Shown piece after piece: positions 17,062 to 24,069 of a stretch of DNA of 34,277 nucleotides (positions are counted from its first letter, which is position 1; each line of letters begins with the position of its first letter). The notes beneath the pieces were generated by a model that did not search any database, was not told the origin of the DNA, and saw only the letters and a list, made by a program, of their open reading frames with translations. The position numbers and the translations under genes are program-made. The DNA comes from Arthrobacter mobilis (lineage in GTDB: Bacteria > Actinomycetota > Actinomycetes > Actinomycetales > Micrococcaceae): NCBI RefSeq assembly GCF_012395835.1, contig NZ_JAAZSQ010000030.1, forward strand, positions 1 to 34,277, read 5' to 3'.

Positions 17062-17365
17062 CCTGGCCTTTCCTGAGGAGTTTCTGGCTGCAAGCCGGTC
17101 AACGTCACGGCCTTTCGACCGAGAACGCAATGTGCTGCAAAAAAGGTATGGCTCAGACGGCGGGCAGGGAATTGGAAACAATACGAAGGTTGCCAGGCAT
17201 CAATTGGCAGTCCTCTAATTGCTGATGCTGGGCGGCTAGGCAACGATTAATGACGCGACCCTGCGTTCCCCTGCCGATACACGGCAGGGGAACGCGGCCA
17301 AGCCCGCCGGGGCTTTCGATGGCCTCGCCCCCACACTGATTCCAAGCCAAAGGGAGACGCATATT
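17062..17365. promoter_or_regulatory. Divergent promoter region between transporter and Rid-family gene
   Basis: This 304-bp space between two divergent genes contains two possible protein-binding features. GCATCA at 17197-17202 and its complement at 17223-17228 flank a 20-bp AT-rich spacer, and TGCCA at 17191 with TGGCA at 17205 forms a nested inverted pair. The pentamer ATTGG occurs at 17171 and 17203. Nearer the Rid gene is a strong hairpin (17263-17295, listed separately). No unambiguous -35/-10 pair can be chosen. Confidence 0.45.
17263..17295 (+). promoter_or_regulatory. Strong hairpin in the leader of the Rid-family gene
   Basis: GCGTTCCCCTGCCG at 17263-17276 is exactly complementary to 17282-17295, a 14-bp stem with a 5-nt loop, ending 70 bases before the TTG start of the Rid-family gene. 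No gene on either strand ends nearby, so it is not an ordinary end-of-operon terminator. It may be a leader structure, an attenuator, the end of an unseen small transcript, or an operator palindrome. Confidence 0.45.
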
Positions 17366-17746
17366 TTGCGCAAGGAAATTACGGCACCGCAGGTTCCGTT
17401 GGGCCGGCACTACAGCCACGCAGTTCGCTCCGGGAACATGGTTTACACCACCGGACAGGTCCCGGTCGACGCCAACGGGAAAACGGTCGGAGACGATATT
17501 GTCACCCAGGCAGGCCAGGTCTTCGAAAATCTCGCAAGCATCCTGGATGCCGCCGGCGCCGGATTCGACGACGTCGTGAAGACGACCATGTATGTCACCA
17601 ATATCGAAGATGTTGCGCTGCTCTCGGATTTACGTTCCGAGGTGTTCGGGGATACGAAACCTGCAAGCGTCGGTATCCAGGTCCCCCGCCTGTGGGATCC
17701 CCAGCATCTCATCGAGATCGAGGTTATCGCGCAGGTCAATGACTAA
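17366..17746 (+). CDS. Rid (YjgF/YER057c/UK114) family reactive imine deaminase
   Basis: This 126-residue protein has the exact size of the RidA family, which hydrolyses reactive enamine/imine intermediates released by amino acid dehydratases and oxidases. The family features are YTTGQVPVDANG near residue 30, the helix TQAGQVFENLASILDAAGAG, KTTMYVTNIEDV, and VPRLWDP with Arg108 at the position of the carboxylate-binding Arg of RidA. IEIEVIAQ near the end is also canonical. The start is a TTG at 17366 with AGGGAG at 17351-17356. It sits alone between the ABC transporter and the FAD oxidoreductase/racemase unit, and it faces a shared terminator. The natural reading is that it hydrolyses the imine made by one of the two DAO-type oxidases. 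Confidence 0.88.
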   Translation: MRKEITAPQVPLGRHYSHAVRSGNMVYTTGQVPVDANGKTVGDDIVTQAGQVFENLASILDAAGAGFDDVVKTTMYVTNIEDVALLSDLRSEVFGDTKPASVGIQVPRLWDPQHLIEIEVIAQVND

Positions 17747-17768
17747 CCTGCCCTTCCGCGGCCCGTGG

Positions 17769-17806
17769 CGTCCCGCGTTCTTCCTCCGGTGGAAGAACGC
17801 GGGACG
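17769..17806. terminator. Bidirectional hairpin terminator between convergent genes
   Basis: A perfect 16-bp stem (17769-17784 with 17791-17806) and a 6-nt loop lie between the stop of the plus-strand Rid gene and the stop of the minus-strand thioesterase gene. Its position and strength make it a shared terminator for both convergent transcripts. Confidence 0.8.
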
Positions 17807-17829
17807 TGCTGCTGTCCGGGGGTGCGGGG

Positions 17830-18246
17830 TTAGCCGGGACTTACATCGGTGGTTAACGCAGCTGCCAGTTCGGCCGGGAAAGGGGCAGCTTTGAATTCGC
17901 CAGCCGGGGAAAACGCGACCCAGACGTGCTTCGTTTCCACAATTGCCGCGACGCCTGCCCCCTCCAGGACATTGGTGCGGAAGGTGAGGGATGTCCTGCC
18001 GATGTCGGCCACCCACGACTCCAGCGTCACGGAGTCGTCCTGATGGAGCGGCGACAGGTATTCCGCCGAAGAATGTACGACCGGGAGTCCGAAGCCTGAG
18101 GCCAGAATCTCACGCAGCGGACGGAAGTTTGCTGCCAGCCATTCGGAGAAATTGTATTCATGCCACCGGTAGACGGTGGGAAAGAAAATCACCTGCGCCG
18201 AGTCGACATCCCCCAGCGAAATCCGAACGGTACGGTTGTAACCCAT
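17830..18246 (-). CDS. Hotdog-fold acyl-CoA thioesterase
   Basis: This 138-residue protein is of the 4-hydroxybenzoyl-CoA thioesterase (4HBT/YbgC) type, hydrolysing an acyl-CoA to free acid and CoA. The N-terminal RISLGDVDSAQVIFFPTVYR holds the catalytic-region Asp in the usual position, followed by the long central helix and LSPLHQDDSVTLESWV and LTFRTNV strands. I choose the ATG at 18246, with GGAG in front. The longer reading to 18312 would run through a terminator hairpin. That hairpin separates it from the upstream FAD oxidoreductase gene, so it probably has its own promoter or depends on read-through. A different hotdog thioesterase lies at 23615. Confidence 0.8.
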   Translation of the reverse strand: MGYNRTVRISLGDVDSAQVIFFPTVYRWHEYNFSEWLAANFRPLREILASGFGLPVVHSSAEYLSPLHQDDSVTLESWVADIGRTSLTFRTNVLEGAGVAAIVETKHVWVAFSPAGEFKAAPFPAELAAALTTDVSPG

Positions 18247-18293
18247 GAAGGCGCTCCAAAGTGTCGGGGCATATCTCGCCGGACGGTATGGCA

Positions 18294-18327
18294 CCGGGGC
18301 GCCGGGACGCAAGTCCCGGCGCCCCGG
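18294..18327 (-). terminator. Hairpin terminator after the FAD oxidoreductase gene
   Basis: A perfect 15-bp stem (18294-18308 with 18313-18327) and a 4-nt GCAA loop lie 36 bases beyond the minus-strand FAD oxidoreductase stop and before the thioesterase start. The GNRA tetraloop and GC-rich stem make it very stable. It should end the racemase-oxidoreductase transcript, at least in part. Confidence 0.7.
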
Positions 18328-18363
18328 CCGCAGGCCTCCGGGCGAGAGCAGCCTACGGGGTGG

Positions 18364-19575
18364 CTACCACTGCACGGACAGCCCCGGGACAACCGGGTCC
18401 AGCTGGCGGTCCCAGCGCACCTCGGTCATGTCGACTTCAGGCTCCCTGCCGGTCAGCAGCTGGCTGATCAGCTTTCCGCTCATCGGACCGGCGGAATTCC
18501 CGAAGACGTGCCCGGCGGCCATGATCAGGCCCGGAGCAATCTCGTCGATGACCGGGACCATGTCGGAAGTGAAGGGCAGGACACCGGCCCAGACGCGGTC
18601 GATGCCCACCTTCCGCAGTCCCGGGAAATCGTTCATGATGTCCGTGGCGATGGCGCCGAGACCCTCAAGGCTCGGGAAGAGATCCACTTCGGCCGGATAA
18701 TCCATGGGGCAGCCAAGCAGTATTTCACCATTGGCCCGCTGAGCCGCCAGCGTCAGCAGCTCCAAACCCGTCTCTTCTTCGATCTTGCTATGGAACAGGC
18801 TGCCGTCCCACGAGGGCAGGTTCCGGAACAGAGTGTAGGTTTTTGCCGCCAGCGGGCCGTAGACCACCGGTTTGATCTGGGCCGGCAGGGGCTTGGTGGC
18901 CATGACCTGCAGGCGTTCCCGGCCGATCGGGACCTCGTAGCCGCTGGCCCGCATGAGCTTCTCGGTCCACGCCCCGGATGCAATGACCACCTTGTCGGCG
19001 AAGAAATTGCCTTCGTTGGTCTCGACTCCGATGATCCGCTCTCCGGAGACGATGAGCCGGGTAACCGTAACCCCCTCGCGCAGGTCGGCCCCTTCGGCCC
19101 GGGCACCCGCTGCAAGCGCATTGACCACGGTGGGGGTGTTGATCTGGGCGTCATTGGCGCAGAAGCTGGCTCCAACGACGTCCTCGCGGATCGGGCCGAC
19201 CTTCTCCCGGACTTCCTTGCCGTCCAGGAGCGTCATGTCCAGGCCGTCAGCCTGGCGGGCCTCGACGAACTCCTTGAAGATCGGGGCCTGGCGTTCGTCG
19301 TGGAAGTAGATCAGGCCGCCTTCGGCCCGGAATTCGAACGGGACGGGCAGATCCTCCTTCAGCTGGTCGTAGAGTGCCCGTCCTTTCAGCGAGATGTTCA
19401 GTGCCCAGCCTGGGTTGCGGCAGTGCAGCCACACGAAGCCGGGGTTCCGTCCGGAGGCACCGTAGGCGATGTGTTTCTGTTCCAGCAGGGTAACGTTCAG
19501 CCCCTCGCGGGCGGCGAAGTAGGCGGTTGAGGTGCCGACGAGGCCGCCCCCGACGACGAGTACTGAGGAAGTCAT
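18364..19575 (-). CDS. FAD-dependent oxidoreductase, DAO family (second copy type)
   Basis: This 403-residue flavoprotein is of the D-amino-acid-oxidase/glycine-oxidase superfamily. It begins directly with the FAD-binding fold SVLVVGGGLVGTSTAYFA, followed by LLEQKHIAYGASGRNPGFVW. The C-terminal part has VWAGVLPFTSDMVPVIDE and AAGHVFGNSAGPMSG, the usual second flavin-contact region. It is expected to oxidise an amino acid or related amine to an imine in the cytoplasm. Its ATG follows the TAA of the racemase-family gene with no gap, so the two are certainly co-transcribed. Pairing of a racemase with a stereospecific oxidase makes biochemical sense: one enantiomer is inverted so that all substrate can be oxidised. 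It is clearly different in sequence from the DAO-type protein at 8788. Confidence 0.87.
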   Translation of the reverse strand: MTSSVLVVGGGLVGTSTAYFAAREGLNVTLLEQKHIAYGASGRNPGFVWLHCRNPGWALNISLKGRALYDQLKEDLPVPFEFRAEGGLIYFHDERQAPIFKEFVEARQADGLDMTLLDGKEVREKVGPIREDVVGASFCANDAQINTPTVVNALAAGARAEGADLREGVTVTRLIVSGERIIGVETNEGNFFADKVVIASGAWTEKLMRASGYEVPIGRERLQVMATKPLPAQIKPVVYGPLAAKTYTLFRNLPSWDGSLFHSKIEEETGLELLTLAAQRANGEILLGCPMDYPAEVDLFPSLEGLGAIATDIMNDFPGLRKVGIDRVWAGVLPFTSDMVPVIDEIAPGLIMAAGHVFGNSAGPMSGKLISQLLTGREPEVDMTEVRWDRQLDPVVPGLSVQW

Positions 19576-20370
19576 TTATCCGATCCTTTCCGGAGCGTAG
19601 AGCGTACTTTCAAAATAAGGGTCGACCTCGGCGGCCTGGCCGGGATCGTGTGCGGCAAGGTTCTGGTAGTAGCCGGTACGCGCCAGGCGGTACTGGCCGG
19701 CCGCGTTCATATCCGCGAGCATCTCGGCGGTTTTGACGGCGATCAGGTTCGGGTTGATGACTGACAGTTCCCCCAGTTCCTTCCTTCCGCGCAGGTACGC
19801 GAGTTCGTAGCAGGCTGAGACGATGGTGCAGCCGATCAGCACGGTTTCCGCTCCGGTACGTCTCATGATGTCCTGGACATGGCCGTAGGTTTCCTCCGCC
19901 ACTGACATCGGATCCTCGACCATGTCGTCCACGAACCAGCCGACGGCTTCGACCCCAAGGCAGTTGACGTCCGTGCCGTATACCCTCAGCCGGTCCTTGA
20001 GTTCGGGAACCGCCTTGTGATGATCCGTCACCACCGCGTACCGGTGCCCGAACATGCGGGTAATCGCAGTTGACGCCTCGAGCGGCCCGACCACGGGAAT
20101 GCTTACGAGTTCGCGGACCTCGGTCAGCGCGGGGTCATAGAGGCAGCCGATGACAAACGCATCAAATCCGGCCTCTTCGGCGGCCTTGGCAGCCTTGAGG
20201 ATCTCCACCTGAACCAGCTGCTTCGGTGCGTAGTAGTCCAGGTTCCGGGGCCCTGCGTTCAGATGCCAGACTTCAAGTTCGGTTTCTTCGCGGAGGGAAG
20301 GAACGAGCACTTCCTTAATAAGATTGTCGTATTTCTCCGTCCCGAAGGGGTTCAGGAAACAGATGCGCAT
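19576..20370 (-). CDS. Asp/Glu/hydantoin racemase superfamily protein
   Basis: This 264-residue cofactor-independent protein belongs to the superfamily that includes aspartate/glutamate racemase, hydantoin racemase, maleate isomerase and arylmalonate decarboxylase. The N-terminal MRICFLNPFG is typical of the hydantoin racemase branch. The two active-site cysteines are expected at Cys76 in VIGCLYDPAL and Cys181 in VLIGCTIVSACYE, in the two pseudosymmetric halves. It is first in the minus-strand unit, immediately upstream of the FAD oxidoreductase gene with no spacer, and divergent from the MaoC/ligase operon. Racemisation of an amino acid, hydantoin or imide substrate is the simplest role. Decarboxylation or cis-trans isomerisation cannot be excluded. 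Confidence 0.82.
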   Translation of the reverse strand: MRICFLNPFGTEKYDNLIKEVLVPSLREETELEVWHLNAGPRNLDYYAPKQLVQVEILKAAKAAEEAGFDAFVIGCLYDPALTEVRELVSIPVVGPLEASTAITRMFGHRYAVVTDHHKAVPELKDRLRVYGTDVNCLGVEAVGWFVDDMVEDPMSVAEETYGHVQDIMRRTGAETVLIGCTIVSACYELAYLRGRKELGELSVINPNLIAVKTAEMLADMNAAGQYRLARTGYYQNLAAHDPGQAAEVDPYFESTLYAPERIG

Positions 20371-20717
20371 GGTGCTCCAGTCTGCTTGCGGTGTGTCATG
20401 GATCGCGTCGACCCGGTTCTGACACTACGAGCCGCTGGGTGGAGTGAGAATTGGAAGAGTCACAAAAAATAACGCCATCGCTGAGGGGAGTTCTGAGCGA
20501 GCCGCGATGCCGGCCAAGTCCCCACGGAGTTTCCGCTCCATGGTAGGCCCCGGCGAGCCCCGACTGGAAGAGTACTGAAAGACGCCTGTGCTTTTCGGTT
20601 GAATGTCAATGGATTCCCCGCGGCGCCCCCGTCAGGATTGCAATACGCTGAAATTGGCGGCGCCGAGGAATGAGACTGCCTCAGCGCTTCCCTTCTCCCG
20701 GAATTTGTGAGGACGTA
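20371..20717. promoter_or_regulatory. Divergent promoter region between racemase and MaoC operons
   Basis: This 347-bp intergenic region has a notably AT-rich patch near 20450-20475. ATTGG occurs at 20450 and 20653. It must hold the promoters of the racemase unit (minus) and the hydratase/ligase operon (plus), and is a natural place for the PucR-type regulator to bind. No palindrome clearly stands out. Confidence 0.45.
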
Positions 20718-21191
20718 ATGGACGTAGCAGTCGACACGCAGAGCTCCACTGGACTGTATTTTGACGAATTCGAGATCGGGCAGTCCTGGAAGACCCCGGC
20801 CCGTACCATCACCGAGGCCGACGTGGTCCTGTTCGCCGGTTTCTCCGGGGACTTCAACCCGCTGCATACGGACGAGGAATTCTCGAAGCAGACACAGTTC
20901 GGCGGGCGGATCTTCCACGGTCCGGGAGTGTTCGCCGTGGCGACCGGCCTGGAGTCCCGGCTGGGCATTAAGGAAGGAACCGCAATTGCGTTTCTGGGCA
21001 TGACCTGGAGCCTCAAGGGACCGGTGAGGATCGGGGATACCATCCGTGTAGAGCAGACTGTGGCAGCCAAGAAGGCCTCCTCCTCCAAGCCGGACCGCGG
21101 GATCGTCACGTTCGATGTGTCGGTGGTCAACCAGAAGGGCGAAGTGTGCCAGGACGGCCAGTGGGTCGTGATGTTCAAGCGGGCCGGATGA
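20718..21191 (+). CDS. MaoC family acyl-CoA hydratase
   Basis: From ATG 20718, preceded by GAGG, the product is 157 residues, the single-hotdog length of R-specific enoyl-CoA hydratases and mesaconyl-CoA-type hydratases. The hydratase-2 motif is clear: Asp45 and His50 in GFSGDFNPLHTDEEF, then FGGRIFHGPGVFAVATG. It adds water to an unsaturated acyl-CoA, which fits the product of the acyl-CoA dehydrogenase at 10004. Its stop overlaps the ligase start (ATGA), so it leads the plus-strand ligase/amidase/thioesterase operon. An in-frame upstream start at 20670 is less likely because it has no ribosome-binding site. Confidence 0.88.
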   Translation: MDVAVDTQSSTGLYFDEFEIGQSWKTPARTITEADVVLFAGFSGDFNPLHTDEEFSKQTQFGGRIFHGPGVFAVATGLESRLGIKEGTAIAFLGMTWSLKGPVRIGDTIRVEQTVAAKKASSSKPDRGIVTFDVSVVNQKGEVCQDGQWVVMFKRAG

Positions 21192-22714
21192 TGGTGTGCG
21201 AAACGTTTTCGACTCGGCTGCGCAGCGTGGCAGCTGCCCGGCCGTTGAAGATGGCATTGCGCGATAATGAGCAGGTTGTCACCTACGGCGAGTTGGATGC
21301 CGCTGCCGACAGGCTTGCAGCCCGGCTGGTAGAGGCAGGAGCAACCACCGGCACGCACGTTGTGCTCATGGCCGACAATTCGGCCGGCTACTTGGCAGCG
21401 GCCACGGCCATTTGGCGGGCCGGTTCGGTCCTGGTCACCCTGTATGCCTCATCAGGGCCGGCCGAAGTATCCTACGTACTTGAGAATTCCGGCGCTTCCC
21501 TGATTGTCGCCGACCAGCGGGCGAAGGCAGTCATCGACGAACTTCCCGACGCCCCTCCGGTTCTCGTTATTGACCCTGCGGAAGTCTTCGCCGGTGCCCC
21601 GTCCCTGGTCGAACTGGCCGCGCTGCCCGACCCGGACCCCGAAAAGCTGGCCCTGATCTGCTACACCTCCGGGTCCACGGCCCGACCCAAGGCCGTGATG
21701 CATTCACATGCAGGTCTGCTGGCCGGCGCCGAGGCCTATGCCGCGGTCTGGCACATCACCGCAACCGAACGCACTATCGTATGCCTGCCCATGGCCTGGG
21801 CCTTCGGTCTGGTCACCACATCCATGGCGACCCTGATCCGGGCCGGGGAAGTCATAGTTCTTCCCCGGACCAAACCGGAGATGATCATCGATGCCGTTTC
21901 CCGGCTGCGGGGTACCTTCCTGGCAGGTGTGACCACCATGTTCGTGAAGCTCACCGAGTACCTGGACACCTTGGCAGAGCGTCCGGACATGGGATCGCTG
22001 AGGTTATGCATTTCCGGTGGCGAACCCCGTAATGAAACGGTGTTCGCCCGCTGGACGGACTTCACGGGCTGTCCGGTGCACGACGTGTACGCAGCATCCG
22101 AGTGCTTCCCTGCCGTCACCTATGACCCCGTCCAGGATCCGGTACCTGTGCTTGGTTCGTCCGGGCGCGTTGCACCCGGTTCCCGGATGCGCGTGGTGGA
22201 CGCGGACGGCAACGACGTGCCGGCCGGAGCAGTTGGCGAAGCACAGTGGAAGGGTCCGGCCCATTTTCTCGGTTACTGGAAGGATCCGGAGCTGACGAAC
22301 AAGGTCCTGACCGAGGACGGCTGGTACCGCACGAGCGACCTGGTGCGGGTGGACCAGGACGGCTACGTGTTCGTCGAGGGGCGCATCTCGGACATGATCA
22401 TCCGTGGTGGAAGCAACGTTTCTCCCGCCGAAGTCGAGGCTGTCCTGGCCCAGCACCCTTCTGTGCGTTCCGTAAGCGTCGTCGGATTGCCGGACCTGCA
22501 GTACGGCGAACAGGTGGTGGCGGCGATTGTCCCGCGGGGCGGCGACCTGCCCGCGACCGATGAACTCCGGGCTTTCTGCGCCCAACGGCTGGCCGGTTAC
22601 AAGATCCCCACGGCCTTCGTGGCGCTTGAAGCATTCCCGATCAATGCACGGACGGAGAAGGTCGACCGAAAAGCCCTCAAGCAGTTGCTTCTGCAGGAAG
22701 GAGCGGTCGCATGA
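21188..22714 (+). CDS. AMP-forming acyl-CoA synthetase
   Basis: This 508-residue enzyme belongs to the ANL superfamily, activating a carboxylic acid with ATP and CoA to the thioester. The P-loop motif is ICYTSGSTARPKAVMHSH, with Ser and Ala in place of the commoner Thr-Gly. A5-type YAASECFP, the hinge-region DGWYRTSDLVRVDQDG and the C-terminal PINARTEKVDRKAL with the catalytic-type Lys are also present. It starts at ATG 21188 or 21191, overlapping the MaoC stop, and its end overlaps the amidase start by four bases. The chain length or type of acid is unknown. The neighbours suggest a small functionalised acid freed by the amidase. Confidence 0.9.
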   Translation: MMVCETFSTRLRSVAAARPLKMALRDNEQVVTYGELDAAADRLAARLVEAGATTGTHVVLMADNSAGYLAAATAIWRAGSVLVTLYASSGPAEVSYVLENSGASLIVADQRAKAVIDELPDAPPVLVIDPAEVFAGAPSLVELAALPDPDPEKLALICYTSGSTARPKAVMHSHAGLLAGAEAYAAVWHITATERTIVCLPMAWAFGLVTTSMATLIRAGEVIVLPRTKPEMIIDAVSRLRGTFLAGVTTMFVKLTEYLDTLAERPDMGSLRLCISGGEPRNETVFARWTDFTGCPVHDVYAASECFPAVTYDPVQDPVPVLGSSGRVAPGSRMRVVDADGNDVPAGAVGEAQWKGPAHFLGYWKDPELTNKVLTEDGWYRTSDLVRVDQDGYVFVEGRISDMIIRGGSNVSPAEVEAVLAQHPSVRSVSVVGLPDLQYGEQVVAAIVPRGGDLPATDELRAFCAQRLAGYKIPTAFVALEAFPINARTEKVDRKALKQLLLQEGAVA

Positions 22715-23622
22715 GCCGGTTGCGGATCGCCACCGCACAGTTCGCCCTCAGGGCCGAGCCATCCCTCGAGGTATTCGGTGAGCATGTCGCCTCTGTCGTG
22801 GCCGAAGCCGCAGCCGCCCGGGCCCAAGTGGTCCTGTTGCCGGAACTGGTCACGACAGGGCTGCTCGCCAGCCATCCGGATCCTGAGGCTCTGGCACCGT
22901 CCCGTGTCGATGAGGTGTACCGGAGCCTGTTTCCGCGAATCGCCAACGACTATGTGGACCTGATGTCCGGTATCGCCCAGCAATTCGGCATCGTTATCGC
23001 CGGCGCCAGCCATTTCCGGCAGTTGCCGGACGGCAGCCTGCGCAACACCGGTTACTATTTCCATCCTGACGGACAGGTGGACACCCAGGACAAGCTGCAT
23101 CTGACGCCCCCGGAGCGGGCCATGGGCATCTCCCCGGGAGATACGGTCACGCAGGTGCGGATCGACGGCTTCCCCACGGCGCTGCAGATCTGCGCGGATA
23201 TTGAGTTCCCGGAGGTTTCAAGGGAACTGGCACTGCAAGGGGTCGAGCTGATCCTGGCCCCTTCCCTGACCTGGAACAGTCGCGGCGCCAACCGCGTCCG
23301 CTACGGGGCCCACGCCCGGGCCATGGAAAACCAGCTCTATGTCGCGGTATCTCCGCTGGTCGGCTCCAACGGACTGCCTCACGGCGGTGCCCTGCACTGC
23401 ACCGGTTACGCCTTGGTCACCACCCCGCTGGACCGGACCTTCGGTCTCAACGACGGGGTGCTGGCAGCCCATGCAGACACCCGCCAGGAGGGCATCGTTA
23501 TCGCTGACCTGGACTCATCCCTGGTCTCGGCTTCGAGGGATAATCCGGAGCCCCCGGGACTGAAGTTCATTCGCCCGGCGTTCTACGAATCGTTGCGCCA
23601 GGGGACCCGGATCGGTGGCTAG
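22711..23622 (+). CDS. Carbon-nitrogen hydrolase (nitrilase superfamily amidase)
   Basis: This 303-residue cytoplasmic amidase of the nitrilase superfamily has the complete Glu-Lys-Cys catalytic set: Glu45 in VVLLPELVTTG, Lys128 in DTQDKLHLTPPERAMG and Cys161 in TALQICADIEFPE. It should hydrolyse a small amide, carbamoyl amino acid or half-amide with release of ammonia. It sits between the CoA ligase (ATGA overlap) and a thioesterase (8-base overlap), so its product acid is likely to be the ligase substrate. In known imide catabolism a half-amidase follows the imidase, which would match the PgdA-like hydrolase at 11171. True nitrilase activity is less likely because the residue context around the Cys is of amidase type. 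Confidence 0.87.
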   Translation: MSRLRIATAQFALRAEPSLEVFGEHVASVVAEAAAARAQVVLLPELVTTGLLASHPDPEALAPSRVDEVYRSLFPRIANDYVDLMSGIAQQFGIVIAGASHFRQLPDGSLRNTGYYFHPDGQVDTQDKLHLTPPERAMGISPGDTVTQVRIDGFPTALQICADIEFPEVSRELALQGVELILAPSLTWNSRGANRVRYGAHARAMENQLYVAVSPLVGSNGLPHGGALHCTGYALVTTPLDRTFGLNDGVLAAHADTRQEGIVIADLDSSLVSASRDNPEPPGLKFIRPAFYESLRQGTRIGG

Positions 23623-24046
23623 CCAGGTGTTCTTCCATCGGTTCAGGGTGCGGTATCACGAGACGGACCCGCAGAAGTTCCTCTTCAATTCCCGCTACCT
23701 TGAGTATGCCGACGTCGCGATGACCGAGTTTTTCCGCAGCCTTGGGTGGAGCTACCCTGAGCTCCTCCAGGCCGGGTTCGATCCCTCCGTGGTCAGCAGC
23801 ACGCTGGACTTCCATCGTCCCGCCTATCTTGACGACTGGGTGGACGCCGAGGTCGTCTGCACCAGAATCGGAACCTCCAGCTTCACGCTGCGGTTCTCAT
23901 TCAGTACCACAGGCCGGCCCGTCTGCACCGTCGAAAGCGTGTACGTCAACGTCGACCCCGCCACCGCATCGTCCCGGCCGATACCCGCCGAGATCGCCCA
24001 CCAAATCAGGCTCAGCCAGCCGGCACTTGCCGAGCCCACCTGCTGA
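23615..24046 (+). CDS. Hotdog-fold acyl-CoA thioesterase (4HBT type)
   Basis: This 143-residue protein starts at a GTG (23615) inside the end of the amidase gene. The family motif RYHETDPQKFLFNSRYLEYAD holds the catalytic-type Asp/Glu region of YbgC/4-hydroxybenzoyl-CoA thioesterases. It is followed by SSTLDFHRPAYLDDWVDAEV and SFTLRFSF strands. It hydrolyses acyl-CoA in the cytoplasm, perhaps relieving a dead-end thioester or releasing the final acid. It is distinct from the thioesterase at 17830, so the island has two. Confidence 0.87.
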   Translation: MASQVFFHRFRVRYHETDPQKFLFNSRYLEYADVAMTEFFRSLGWSYPELLQAGFDPSVVSSTLDFHRPAYLDDWVDAEVVCTRIGTSSFTLRFSFSTTGRPVCTVESVYVNVDPATASSRPIPAEIAHQIRLSQPALAEPTC

Positions 24047-24069
24047 GTCCCCTACAGGAGGTATGCCTC

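Noticed and set aside
8788-19575. Possibility that the two DAO-type oxidoreductases are recent duplicates
   Set aside because: Their sequences diverge outside the flavin-binding motifs, including the substrate-side segments, so an old divergence or separate recruitment is more likely.
23615-24046. Possibility that the two hotdog thioesterases are a recent duplication
   Set aside because: They share only family-level motifs and differ in length and surrounding residues, so they look like separate subfamilies rather than recent copies.
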